Source of the DNA: DASVBE01 sp963770375
GTDB lineage: Bacteria; Actinomycetota; Actinomycetes; Streptosporangiales; Streptosporangiaceae
DNA length: 64,000 nucleotides
Reading direction: 5' to 3'
NCBI GenBank assembly: GCA_963770375.1
Contig: CAVYPM010000017.1
Location: 434,001-498,000, forward strand
Below are positions 27,266 through 35,998 of the stretch, one piece after another. Below the pieces are notes generated by a model, which saw only the letters and a list, made by a program, of their open reading frames with translations, ran no database searches and was not told the DNA's origin. Within the stretch, counting starts at the first letter, position 1; each line of letters starts with the position of its first letter. Position numbers and translations under genes: made by a program.

Positions 27266-27370
27266 GCAGCACCAGCTACTTGGTACGTGACACCAACTAC
27301 ATAGTTCGTGACACCAACTACTTGGTTGGTGTCACGAACTACTTGGTTGGTGGCGCCAACTAGTTCGCTG
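27266..27370. repeat. Five tandem 21-bp units in the MFS promoter region
   Basis: Units at 27266, 27287, 27308, 27329 and 27350. Consensus GTGACACCAACTAC followed by TTGGTTG; two units differ by only a few bases. Each junction forms the palindrome ACCAAC-TACTTG-GTTGGT. The 21-bp spacing is two helical turns, so proteins bound to successive units would lie on one DNA face. No regulator gene is adjacent. Confidence 0.8.
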
Positions 27371-27459
27371 CCAGGCCTCTGGCGGCAACCAGCCCGGGCG
27401 GGCCGCCATTCCCGGCGGCCCGTGCCCGGGCTGGTCACCGGCTGGGCGGCACGGCCGTT

Positions 27460-28413
27460 CTAGTAGCGGGACCCGACGACCTGGTCCGCGAGCGGCTCGA
27501 GCACGGCCAGCTCGTCGCTGGTCAGCGTGACGTCCAGGGCCGCGACGTTCTGCTCCAGCCACCGGACGCGCTTGGTGCCCGGGATCGGCGCCAGCGGCAC
27601 GCCCAGCCGGTCCTGCTGCGCGTACACCCAGGCCAGGGCGACCTGCGCGGGCGCCACGCCCTTCCCGGCGGCCACGTCACGGACCGCGTCGGCGATCTTC
27701 TGGTTGGCCTGGCCGGCCTCGCCGGCGAACTTCGGGTTGCGGGTGCGGAAGTCCCGGGGGCCGAGCTCGGCCGGGTTGACCGTGCCGGTCAGGAAGCCGC
27801 GGCCGAGCGGCGAGTACGGGACCAGACCGGTGCCCAGCTCGCGCATGGCGCCGATGACGGTCTTCTCCGGGGACCGCTCCCAGAGCGAGTACTCGCTCTG
27901 CACGGCGGTGACCGGGTGCACCGCGTGCGCCCGGCGGAGCAGGTCACCGTCCACCTCGGACAGCCCCAGGTAGCGGACCTTGCCCTCGGCGACCAGCTCG
28001 GCCATCGCCCCGGCGGTCTCCTCGATCTCCGCGTCCTGGGCCGGGCGGTGCAGGTAGTACAGGTCGATGTGGTCGACGCCGAGCCGGAGCAGCGACGCCT
28101 CGCAGGCCCGCTTGACGTAGCCGCGCTGGCCCCGGTAGGCGCGCTGGCCGTCGCCGGCGCTGCGGTCGATGCCGAACTTGGTGGCCAGCTGGACCTCGTC
28201 GCGGCGGCCGGCGATGGCCCGGCCGACCAGGACCTCGTTGTGGCCGGCCCCGTAGATGTCGGCGGTGTCGATGAACGTGACGCCGAGGTCCAGGGCCCGG
28301 CGGACGGTGGCGACCGACTCGTCCCAGTCGGTCCGGCCGTAGAACTCGCTCATCCCCATGCAGCCGAGGCCCTGCGCGGAGACGGTGAGCTCGCCAAAGG
28401 AAACTGATCGCAT
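27460..28413 (-). CDS. Aldo/keto reductase
   Basis: 317 residues from ATG 28413 (MRSVSFGELTVSAQGLGCMG). AKR barrel with catalytic Asp/Tyr in FIDTADIYGAGHNEVLVG, Lys in LATKFG, and His in LYYLHRPA. The nucleotide-binding end reads PIPGTKRVRWLEQNVAAL. Broad-substrate NADPH carbonyl reductase. Preceded by an 18-bp palindrome typical of TetR operators. Confidence 0.93.
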   Translation of the reverse strand: MRSVSFGELTVSAQGLGCMGMSEFYGRTDWDESVATVRRALDLGVTFIDTADIYGAGHNEVLVGRAIAGRRDEVQLATKFGIDRSAGDGQRAYRGQRGYVKRACEASLLRLGVDHIDLYYLHRPAQDAEIEETAGAMAELVAEGKVRYLGLSEVDGDLLRRAHAVHPVTAVQSEYSLWERSPEKTVIGAMRELGTGLVPYSPLGRGFLTGTVNPAELGPRDFRTRNPKFAGEAGQANQKIADAVRDVAAGKGVAPAQVALAWVYAQQDRLGVPLAPIPGTKRVRWLEQNVAALDVTLTSDELAVLEPLADQVVGSRY

Positions 28414-28435
28414 AGTCACGGGTCCGACCCTAGAT

Positions 28436-28453
28436 GTTAGAGCGCGCTCTAAC
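28436..28453. promoter_or_regulatory. TetR-type operator upstream of aldo/keto reductase
   Basis: GTTAGAGCGCGCTCTAAC, a perfect 18-bp palindrome located 23-40 nt before the reductase ATG and between it and the SDR stop. No TetR gene is adjacent, so the regulator is encoded elsewhere. Confidence 0.7.
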
Positions 28454-28476
28454 GCAAGCCGGCCAGCCTGGAGCAA

Positions 28477-29253
28477 TCAGCGCGGGTACATGCCGCCGTC
28501 GAGCGAAACGACCTGGCTGGTCAGGTACGGGTTGCGGAGGATGGCCATGGCCAGGTCGGCGACCTCGACCGGCCGGCCCAGGCGGCCCACCGGCACCTGG
28601 TGGCGCAGCATCTCCGGCTCGCCGGGCAGCAGCCCGGTGTCGGCGATCAGCGCGGGCGCCACCACGTTCACGGTTACCCCGGCCCGGGCGAACCGGGCCG
28701 CCAGGTAGTGCGCCAGGCCGTGCAGGCCCGCCTTGGAGGCGGCGTAGTGCGGGCCGACGATGCCGCCGGTGAACGCGGCCGTCGAGGACACGAACAGCAC
28801 CCGGCCCCAGCCGCGCTCGGCCATGCCCGGCACGGTGGCCTGGGCGAGCAGGAACGGCGCGCGCAGGTTGACCGCGACCATCTCGTCGAAGTCGGCGGAG
28901 GTGACATCCTCGAACTTCTGCCGGTGGCCCAGGCCGGCGTTGCTGACCAGCACGTCGACCGGCCCGAGGGCCTGCTCGGCCGCCTCGGCCAGCTCGGCTG
29001 CGGCCTGCGGGCGCATCAGGTCGGCGTGGATGGAGACCGCCCGGCCGCCCGCGGCCAGGATCTGCGCGACCACGTCCCTGGCGGGCTGCGCGTTCGCGCC
29101 GTAGCCGACGGCCACCGCCGCGCCCGCGTTGGCCAGCATGGCCGCCAGCGAGCGGCCGATCCCGCCGCTGCCGCCGGTCACCAGCGCCACCCGGCCGTCC
29201 AGCCAGCCCGCCCCGGATGACCCGTTGCCTGGGGCCTGGCTGGCGTCTGTCAT
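28477..29253 (-). CDS. Short-chain dehydrogenase/reductase
   Basis: 258 residues, classical SDR: cofactor loop VTGGSGGIGRSLA, NAG motif VLVSNAGLGHRQ, catalytic Ser in FVSSTAAFTGG, and YAASKAGLHG (Tyr/Lys). C-terminal SLDGGMYPR is typical. A Ser/Gly leader of ~20 residues precedes the first strand. Lies directly upstream of the aldo/keto reductase but with the palindrome between them, so cotranscription is uncertain. Confidence 0.93.
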   Translation of the reverse strand: MTDASQAPGNGSSGAGWLDGRVALVTGGSGGIGRSLAAMLANAGAAVAVGYGANAQPARDVVAQILAAGGRAVSIHADLMRPQAAAELAEAAEQALGPVDVLVSNAGLGHRQKFEDVTSADFDEMVAVNLRAPFLLAQATVPGMAERGWGRVLFVSSTAAFTGGIVGPHYAASKAGLHGLAHYLAARFARAGVTVNVVAPALIADTGLLPGEPEMLRHQVPVGRLGRPVEVADLAMAILRNPYLTSQVVSLDGGMYPR

Positions 29254-29432
29254 CGTGTGCTCCTTTGCTCGGTGTTCGCCGCAGTTTGCCGCACCGTACC
29301 CGCTCCTGGGGCGAACCGCGCCGGTTGCCGCTGCCCCGCTTCACCGGGACCGTGACCAGGGTCCGCGATTACCGCCCTTTCGGGCACGGCCAGGCGCCTC
29401 AGCTGGCCCGCAGAGCGCCCTATAGTGGGCAG

Positions 29433-31832
29433 GTGGCTGACGGGCAATCCGGCGCCGCGGATATTCCCATGATCGTCGTGCGGACCGGGGAGACGGCCCG
29501 CACCTTGCGGCCGGGTCGCATATACCGGATAGGCCGCGACCCGCACTCCGACATCGCCGTAGAGCACCCGACGGTTTCCTGGCTGCATGCCATTCTCCGG
29601 GTGGACGGCGATCACTGGCTGCTGGAGGACGCGGACAGCAGCAACGGCACGTTCGTCGGGGCCAGCCGGGTGCGGCGCGCCGAGATCACCGGGTCCTGCG
29701 AGATCCGCGTCGGCGAGGCCCCCAGCTGCTGGATCATGGTCCTGGACGGCCGGCCGCCCGGCGCCTCCGGTTCCGGCGGCCCGGTGCCCGGCGGGGCCAG
29801 GCCCGTCCCCGCGGCGCCGGCCGTCCCGGCGCCCACGGCCCCGGCCGGGCGGTCGCCCGCCGGGCGGTCGCCGAGCACGGTCATGCAGCTGACCGGCCGG
29901 ACGCTGCGCATCGGGCGGGACGTCAGCAACGACATCGTGGCCGACGACCTGAGCGTGTCGCGCCGTCACGCCGAACTGCGCAAGACCGGCGACCGTTACG
30001 AGATCGTCGACCTGGGCAGCTTCAACGGGACCTTCGTCAATGGCCAGGAGGTCTTCGCCGCGCGGGTGACCGGCCAGGACGTGATCGGCATCGGCCGGGC
30101 CGTTTACCGGCTGGTCGGCGACCAGCTGCAGGAGTTCACCGACACGGGGGACATCACCCTGCACGCCCGGCAGCTGAGCGTCCGGCTGCCGGGCGGCAAG
30201 GTCATCCTGGACGACGTCAGCTTCCCGCTCGGCGAGCGAAACCTGATGGCGGTGATCGGCCCCAGCGGCGCGGGCAAGTCCACCCTGCTCGGCGCGCTGA
30301 CCGGAATGCAGCCCGCCACCTCCGGCGGGGTCACCTACGATGGCCGCGACCTGTACGCCAACTACGCCGAGCTGCGGGACCGGATCGGCCTGGTGCCGCA
30401 GGAGAACATCCTGCACACCCAGCTGTCTCCCCGCCGGGCCCTGGGCTACGCCGCAGAGCTGCGGTTCCCGCAGGACGTCAGCGCGGCCGACCGGGCCCGG
30501 CGGGTCACCGAGGTGCTCGGCGAGCTGGCCCTGACCGAACATGCCGGGACCAGGACCGTAGCCCTGTCCGGCGGCCAGCAAAAGCGCGTCAACGTGGCCC
30601 TGGAGCTGCTGACCAAGCCCTCGCTGCTGTTCCTGGACGAGCCCACCTCCGGCCTGGACCCGGGCCTGGACATGGCGGTGATGGAGATGCTGGCCGGGCT
30701 GGCGCACGACGGCCGTACGGTCATTGTGGTCACCCACAGCGTGGCCAACCTGGACGTGTGCGACCGGCTGCTGGTGCTGGTGCCCGGCGGCAAGGTGGCC
30801 TACTTCGGGCCGCCCGCCGACGGCCTGGCGCACTTCGGGCAGCCCGGCTGGGCCCAGGTGTTCCGCGCGCTGGACGCCGAGCCCGGCCGGGACTGGCCCG
30901 CGGAGTACCGGGCCTCGCCGTACTGCGCCAGCTACGTCACGGCGGACATGCAGCGGGCTCCGGCGGTGGCCACCGCCAGGGCCCCGGCGGCCCCGGCGGC
31001 GCCCCGGCCGCGCCGCCGGCTGGCCCAGCTATCCACGCTGGCCCGGCGCTACCTCGCGGTGATCGCCTCGGACCGCACCTACGTGGGGGCAATCGCGCTG
31101 CTGCCCGTGATCCTCGGGGCGCTGGTCCGGCTCATCCCCGACGACGGGGGACTGACCGGGCGGGGCAACCCGGACGCCAATCAGGTGCTGCTGATCCTGA
31201 CCATGGGAGCCTGCCTGACCGGGGTGGCCAGCGCGGTCAGGGAACTGGTGAAGGAACGTCCGCTGTACACCAGGGAACGAGCGGCGGGCCTGTCCCCCGG
31301 CGCCTATCTCGGTTCCAAGGTGGCCGTGCTCGGCGTGATCAGCGCCGTCCAGGCGGTCGTGCTGGTGCTGATCGGCGTGGCCGGCCGGCCGCTGCCCCCG
31401 CACGGGGCACTGATCAGCCTGCCGCTGATGGAGATCGTGCTGGCGATGGCCGCGCTGGCGGCCGCCTCGATGACGGCCGGCCTGCTCATCTCGGCGCTCG
31501 TCAGCTCCTCGGACAAGACCATGCCGCTGCTGGTCGTGGTGGTGCTGGTGCAGGTCGTGCTGAGCGGCGCGGTGTTCAGGCTCAACCACAAGGCGGGGCT
31601 GAACCAGGCCTCCTGGCTGTCGCCGTCGCGGTGGGGTCTGGGCGCGGCCGGGTCCACGGTGGACCTGAACCAGGTGGCGCCCGTACCGCGGGGCGGCACG
31701 GCCGACCCGCTGTGGCGGCACACCGCGCGCCAGTGGGTCACGGACCTGGCCGGCGAGTTCATCCTGGCCGCCGCGTTCGCCTCGCTGACCTGGTGGCGCC
31801 TGCAGCGGGCCAGACCCGGCCGCCGCGGCTAG
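29433..31832 (+). CDS. FHA-FHA-ABC ATPase-ABC2 membrane fusion transporter
   Basis: 799 residues from GTG 29433. FHA 1 (~25-105): YRIGRDPHSDIAVEH and DADSSNGTFVG. Pro/Ala/Gly linker. FHA 2 (~150-230): LRIGRDVSNDIVADDLSVSR and GSFNGTFVNG. ATPase (~245-480): Walker A GPSGAGKST, signature LSGGQQKRVNVA, Walker B LLFLDEPTSGLDP. C-terminal ABC2-type domain with about six helices. Same architecture as mycobacterial Rv1747, an exporter controlled by Ser/Thr kinase phosphorylation through its FHA domains. No kinase gene is nearby. Confidence 0.95.
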   Translation: MADGQSGAADIPMIVVRTGETARTLRPGRIYRIGRDPHSDIAVEHPTVSWLHAILRVDGDHWLLEDADSSNGTFVGASRVRRAEITGSCEIRVGEAPSCWIMVLDGRPPGASGSGGPVPGGARPVPAAPAVPAPTAPAGRSPAGRSPSTVMQLTGRTLRIGRDVSNDIVADDLSVSRRHAELRKTGDRYEIVDLGSFNGTFVNGQEVFAARVTGQDVIGIGRAVYRLVGDQLQEFTDTGDITLHARQLSVRLPGGKVILDDVSFPLGERNLMAVIGPSGAGKSTLLGALTGMQPATSGGVTYDGRDLYANYAELRDRIGLVPQENILHTQLSPRRALGYAAELRFPQDVSAADRARRVTEVLGELALTEHAGTRTVALSGGQQKRVNVALELLTKPSLLFLDEPTSGLDPGLDMAVMEMLAGLAHDGRTVIVVTHSVANLDVCDRLLVLVPGGKVAYFGPPADGLAHFGQPGWAQVFRALDAEPGRDWPAEYRASPYCASYVTADMQRAPAVATARAPAAPAAPRPRRRLAQLSTLARRYLAVIASDRTYVGAIALLPVILGALVRLIPDDGGLTGRGNPDANQVLLILTMGACLTGVASAVRELVKERPLYTRERAAGLSPGAYLGSKVAVLGVISAVQAVVLVLIGVAGRPLPPHGALISLPLMEIVLAMAALAAASMTAGLLISALVSSSDKTMPLLVVVVLVQVVLSGAVFRLNHKAGLNQASWLSPSRWGLGAAGSTVDLNQVAPVPRGGTADPLWRHTARQWVTDLAGEFILAAAFASLTWWRLQRARPGRRG

Positions 31833-31834
31833 GC

Positions 31835-32233
31835 CTAGTCGAGCATCGCGGCCAGGTCGGCACGGAGCTGACGGGGCAGCGGCTCCGGGCTGTCGCCGCC
31901 GCCGGTGTAGATCACGGCGTGCGAGCCGGTTACGCAGACCTCACCGCCGGACACCACCTGCCAGGTGTAGGTGATCGAGGTCCGGCCGAGCCTGCGGACG
32001 CCGAGAAAGACCTCGAAGTGGTCCTCGAAGACCAGCGGCAGGTGGAAGGTGGCCTGGGCCTCGGCGCGCGGGAACCCGCCGTAGAACTCGTGCCCGAGCG
32101 TGCGCAGCAGCGAATGCTCGGCCGCCTCGGCCCACCGGAACGGCGCGGTGAAGTGCACCCGGCCGCTGGCGTCGGTTTCGGCCCACTGCACCTGGCCAGG
32201 GATCACATGCCGCGCGGGCGGCCGGCCGTTCAC
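31835..32233 (-). CDS. Acyl-CoA thioesterase (4HBT/hotdog fold)
   Basis: 132 residues, hotdog fold. Active-site region VQWAETDASGRVHFTAPFRW with the Asp of the 4-hydroxybenzoyl-CoA thioesterase type, then the central helix AAEHSLLRTLG. Final strands ITYTWQVVSGGEVCVTGSHA. Stops 2 nt after the convergent ABC gene. Last gene of the minus-strand run that begins with the ABC exporter at 36957. Confidence 0.88.
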   Translation of the reverse strand: MNGRPPARHVIPGQVQWAETDASGRVHFTAPFRWAEAAEHSLLRTLGHEFYGGFPRAEAQATFHLPLVFEDHFEVFLGVRRLGRTSITYTWQVVSGGEVCVTGSHAVIYTGGGDSPEPLPRQLRADLAAMLD

Positions 32234-32264
32234 AGCACGGATCTTAGGGCGGTGCCGGGCGGTT

Positions 32265-32939
32265 TCAGCGGAGGCGCTCGGCCAGGCCGGCGAACAGCGG
32301 GCGGACGGTGGCCTCGTCGATCAGCCCGCCGATCCTGGCCGCCAGCCAGGGGGCCCGCTTGCCGACCTGGTTGATGCGCAGCCGGACGTGCAGCCGGGTG
32401 CCCGCGGCGCAGTCCCGGGCGGCGGCCGGGGACAGGATCAGCGCCCAGCTGGCGACCAGCACCGAGTCCGGGTAGGGCGGGCCGGACTCCGGCCAGCGGT
32501 AGCCGTTCTCCCGGTCGCGCGCGGTCAGGTAGACCAGCGCGCGCGGCGGGTCGACGATCACGGCACGGAACCGCGGCTCGCCCGGGCCCCAGTCCGGGAC
32601 CTCGTCGCCCGGCGCCAGCTCCTGGAAGTCGGCGTCCAGGAAGCGCAGGCTGCGCCGGCCCCGCGGCACGGCCCGTTCCAGCCAGCCGGGCAGATACCAG
32701 CCGGCCCGCTCCTTGCCCAGCTGGACCAGCCACGGCCAGACCCGCTCCGGCGGGGCGGGCAGGGTCGCCGCCCGGTCCATCACCACCCGGGCGCCCCGTA
32801 CCAGGTCGTCCCCGGGCAGCGCCCGGTCAAGTTCCGCCCGGGTGACGCCGGAGCGCCGTCCGGCCCGGATCAGGGCGGCGGTCAGTCCCCCGGCTCCCGC
32901 GGTGACCAGTCCCAGCGCGATCGGCGTAGCTCTGCGCAC
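32265..32939 (-). CDS. SRPBCC-like membrane-anchored protein
   Basis: About 224 residues from GTG 32939 (chosen to avoid overlap with TenA). An N-terminal hydrophobic stretch (ATPIALGLVTAGAGGLTAAL) suggests an anchor or signal. The rest matches the START/SRPBCC-like fold: ATLPAPPERVWPWLVQLG, GWYLPGWLER, then LHVRLRINQVGKRAPWLA. Function unknown. Between TenA and the thioesterase with short gaps. Confidence 0.75.
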   Translation of the reverse strand: MRRATPIALGLVTAGAGGLTAALIRAGRRSGVTRAELDRALPGDDLVRGARVVMDRAATLPAPPERVWPWLVQLGKERAGWYLPGWLERAVPRGRRSLRFLDADFQELAPGDEVPDWGPGEPRFRAVIVDPPRALVYLTARDRENGYRWPESGPPYPDSVLVASWALILSPAAARDCAAGTRLHVRLRINQVGKRAPWLAARIGGLIDEATVRPLFAGLAERLR

Positions 32940-32962
32940 CCCGCCAGTCTGCCCTGGCTGGC

Positions 32963-33634
32963 TCAGACGGGCCAGGTCTCCTCGCGGTAGCCCATGTCCC
33001 AGAACATCCACTCGTACCGGCTGGTGGTCAGGAAGTGCCGGTGCACCAGCGCCCGCTCGGCCGCGCCCAGGCCGGGTCCGAGGCCGTCGGCGATGTCCAG
33101 CACGGCGCGGGCCACGTCCCCGAAGTCCTCGCTGGCGTACGTGCCGATCCAGCGCTGGTAGCGCGGGCTGGGCGAGCCGCGCCTGCTCAGCTCCTTGCCG
33201 ACTTCCCAGTAGATCCAGTAGCAGGGCAGGATCGCGCCGATGCCCTCGGCGTAGGACCCGCCGCGCACGGCCGACAGCAGGTAGCTGGTGTAGGCCACGG
33301 TGGCCGGGGCCGGCTCGGCCCGTTCCACCACGGCCGGGTCCAGGCCCAGGTCGGCGAGCAGGAACTCGTGCAGCTTCTGCTCGTCGGCGATGATGCCGAC
33401 GGCATGCCCGGCGAACAGCTCGGTGCCCGCGTTGCCCGGTGCCCGGCTGGCCACCGCGGCCAGCGCCCGGGCGTAGTCCTTGAGGAACAGCGCGTCCTGG
33501 ACCAGGTAGTAGGTGAACGCGGACTCGGGCAGGGTGCCGTCGGTCAGCCCGGCCAGGAACGGGTGGGCCAGGATCGCGTCATAGATCTTGGTGATGCCGT
33601 CCCATAGTTCCGCGGTGAACGCCCGGCCGGTCAC
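32963..33634 (-). CDS. TenA-family aminopyrimidine aminohydrolase-like protein
   Basis: 223 residues, all-helical TenA/heme-oxygenase-like fold. Features: FTYYLVQDALFLKDYARALA, DEQKLHEFLL, the catalytic Cys in ILPCYWIYWEVGKEL, and a conserved ending (WMFWDMGYREETWPV). TenA proteins salvage thiamin pyrimidine (4-amino-5-aminomethyl-2-methylpyrimidine). The upstream APC permease could import a substrate. No TPP-riboswitch-like sequence is seen upstream. GTG start within a tandem repeat. Confidence 0.9.
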   Translation of the reverse strand: MTGRAFTAELWDGITKIYDAILAHPFLAGLTDGTLPESAFTYYLVQDALFLKDYARALAAVASRAPGNAGTELFAGHAVGIIADEQKLHEFLLADLGLDPAVVERAEPAPATVAYTSYLLSAVRGGSYAEGIGAILPCYWIYWEVGKELSRRGSPSPRYQRWIGTYASEDFGDVARAVLDIADGLGPGLGAAERALVHRHFLTTSRYEWMFWDMGYREETWPV

Positions 33635-33700
33635 TGTGCCGCCATCACTGGGCCGCCATCACTGGCCGCCATCACTGTGCCGCCATCACTGGGCCACCGT
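33632..33700. repeat. Five tandem 13-14-bp repeats at the APC/TenA junction
   Basis: Unit CACTGTGCCGCCAT, with variants CACTGGGCCGCCAT and CACTGGCCGCCAT. The array spans the start of tenA and the stop of the APC permease. Confidence 0.8.
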
Positions 33701-35145
33701 ACCGGCCGCGTCCGGCTGGTAGCTCTCCCGGCGGACCGAGAAGAAGTCCGAGCGGAACCCGAACCTGGCCACCAGCATCAGCAGCACGCCGAGCAGCACG
33801 ATCCCGATCACCGACTCGACCTGCGAGGCCGGCGCGTCCATCAGGCTCAGCACCAGCACCCAGCCGAGGAAGCCCGCGGCGGCCAGCGGCAGCACGCCGA
33901 GCACGACCGCGTTCCGCACGCCGCGGGTGATCAGCCGCCGGTAGTACACCACCAGCGTGAGCGCGGTGAGGATGTAGAAGATCGAGAACAGCAGGCCGGT
34001 GACGGCGACCACGTTGTCGAACGCGTTCTGCACCGAGGACGAGGCCAGCAGGTACACCCCGCTGATCCCGACGATCAGCAGGCCGCAGATGACGCTGGCC
34101 AGCACCGGGGTGGCGAACCGCGGGCTCACCCGGGCCAGCACCGGGGGCAGCACCCGGCGGCTGGCCATGCCGTACACGATCCGGGCGGACAGCACGATGC
34201 CGGTGCCGGTGGTGGCGACCACGGACAGCGCGATGGCCAGCGCCATCACCTTCGCCCAGCCGCTGCCGCCGAGCGCGTGGGCCACGTAGACCAGCGCCGA
34301 GTCCGAGTTGGCCTGGAGCTTGGCGGGCGACACCACGCCCTGCAGGCCGACCTGGCAGCCCACGTACAGGACGGTCAGCAGGCCCACCGCGAGCAGGGCG
34401 GCCCGGCCCGGGTTGATGTGCCTGCGGGTGGTTTCCTCGTTGACGTACAGCGTGCCGTCCCAGCCGCCGTACACGAACACCGCGGCCAGGAACCCGCCCA
34501 CCGCGTCGCCGTGCCCGCCGATCCCGGTCGGGCTGAACCAGCCGGAGGTGATGGGGAACGTGCCGGGGTGGTGCCCGAGCACCACGACCAGGCCGGCGAT
34601 CGCGAAGCCGAGCAGGATCGCCCACTCGGTCACGCCCATCGCGATCTGGGCCCGGGCGGTGATCTTGATGCCGACGATCGCGATCACCAGCATGACCAGC
34701 CCGACCGCGGCGGCGATGGCGAAGTCCTTGCCGGGGGTATCGGTGCCGCCGAACACGGTGATCAGCGACGGGCCGATGACCTCGACCGCGCTGACCGTGC
34801 CGATGATGTAGGCCACCACCATCAGCCAGCCGGTCAGGAAGCCGAGGTAGGGGTTGATGGCCCGGCCGACCCATTCGAACGACGCGCCGGCGTGCGCGTT
34901 CCACATGTTCAGCCGGCGGTACGCGTTCGCGATGATCAGCATCGGGATCGCGGTCAGCAGCAGGATCGGCCCGCTGCCGTAGGCGGTGGTGGCGGCCAGC
35001 GAGGCCAGCGTCAGCCCGACCGTGGCGGCCGGCGCCGACGACGCCATCCCGATGACGGTGTCCTGGACCACGCCGATGGCGTTGGGTTCCAGTCCGGTCT
35101 CCCGCCCGGGGGCGCGGCCGCTACCCCGGCTGACGTCTCCGCCAT
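33686..35145 (-). CDS. APC-superfamily amino-acid permease (N-terminal frame break)
   Basis: About 485 residues, twelve helices. An ATG at 35145 with GGAGGGCAG upstream begins MAETSAGVAAAPPGG; the conserved part (LEPNAIGVVQDTVIGMASSA, a classic APC helix-1 region) is one frame away, implying an indel near 35105. The later ORF start at 35071 would cut the first helix. Substrate-binding region and loops resemble amino-acid/amine transporters (GFAIAGLVVVLG, FVYGGWDGTLYVNEET). Upstream of TenA in the same run. Confidence 0.88.
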
Positions 35146-35197
35146 CTGCCCTCCAGCGCTTCGGTCGCGGTGCTCAATGGCGTCGCGATTTATGAAA

Positions 35198-35998
35198 TCA
35201 GACCCGGGCGGTGTCCTTGCGGAACCGCCATACCGCGCCCGCGCAGAAAATGCCCAGCCAGACCACCGCGTTGGCGACCCAGGCCAGGTGCGGCGCGGTT
35301 TCCAGCAGCGGGGCATGCACCAGCTGGTTCAGCCCGTACAGCGGGGTGTACTGGGCGATCTCCTGGACCACGTGCGGGTACTGCTGGAGCGGGATGAACA
35401 CGCCGCCGGCGAACGCGAAGATCACCAGCACGAAGCTGAGGATCTGCATGACGTTCTCGGTCGGCAGCAGGTAGCCCATGAACAGGCCGAACGCGGCGAA
35501 CACCAGCGAGCCGAGCCAGACCGCCAGGGCCGAGGCGATCCACACCCAGACCGGCATCTGGGGCTTGCCGGTGATCCCGCCGACCACGAACACCGCGGTC
35601 AGCGAGCTGAGCCCGAGCACCATCGCGGTCAGCATCTTGACCGCGATGTAGGCCACCGGGCTGAGCGGGGTGATCCGCAGCTGCCGGCTCCAGCCGACGG
35701 ACCGCTCGATCGCCACCATGGCCCCGCCGCTGGTGGTGGCCAGCACCGCGCCGTACAGGGCCAGGTTGATCATCACGAAAGCGGACACGTTGCCGTGCCC
35801 GGAGTCGTTGGGCTTGTTCGCGTAGGCGCTGTTCAGCCCGAACAGCAGGAAGAAGAACACCGGCAGGACCATGGTGAACAGCACCGTCCGCCGGTTGCGC
35901 AGCAGGCGGCGGATCTCCAGGCGGAGCAGGGTCAGGTTGAACCCGCCCGCGGCCGGGGCGCGCCTGGTCAGGTCCGCGGTGAGCGGCTGGCTGGTCAT
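35198..35998 (-). CDS. ABC-2 type transporter permease
   Basis: 266 residues, six predicted helices. N-terminal cytoplasmic helix LLRLEIRRLLRNRRTVLFT, followed by VLPVFFFLLFGLNSA, and the typical ABC-2 segment FAFAGGVFIPLQQYPHVVQE before the last helices. Partner of the ATPase upstream, whose stop overlaps its ATG by 4 nt. Export substrate unknown (drug, lipid or peptide are usual). Confidence 0.93.
   Translation of the reverse strand: MTSQPLTADLTRRAPAAGGFNLTLLRLEIRRLLRNRRTVLFTMVLPVFFFLLFGLNSAYANKPNDSGHGNVSAFVMINLALYGAVLATTSGGAMVAIERSVGWSRQLRITPLSPVAYIAVKMLTAMVLGLSSLTAVFVVGGITGKPQMPVWVWIASALAVWLGSLVFAAFGLFMGYLLPTENVMQILSFVLVIFAFAGGVFIPLQQYPHVVQEIAQYTPLYGLNQLVHAPLLETAPHLAWVANAVVWLGIFCAGAVWRFRKDTARV

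Noticed and set aside
27259..27438. N-terminal extension of the MFS protein with 7-residue repeats
   Set aside because: It is only the translation of the 21-bp array; a normal MFS start follows at 27237.
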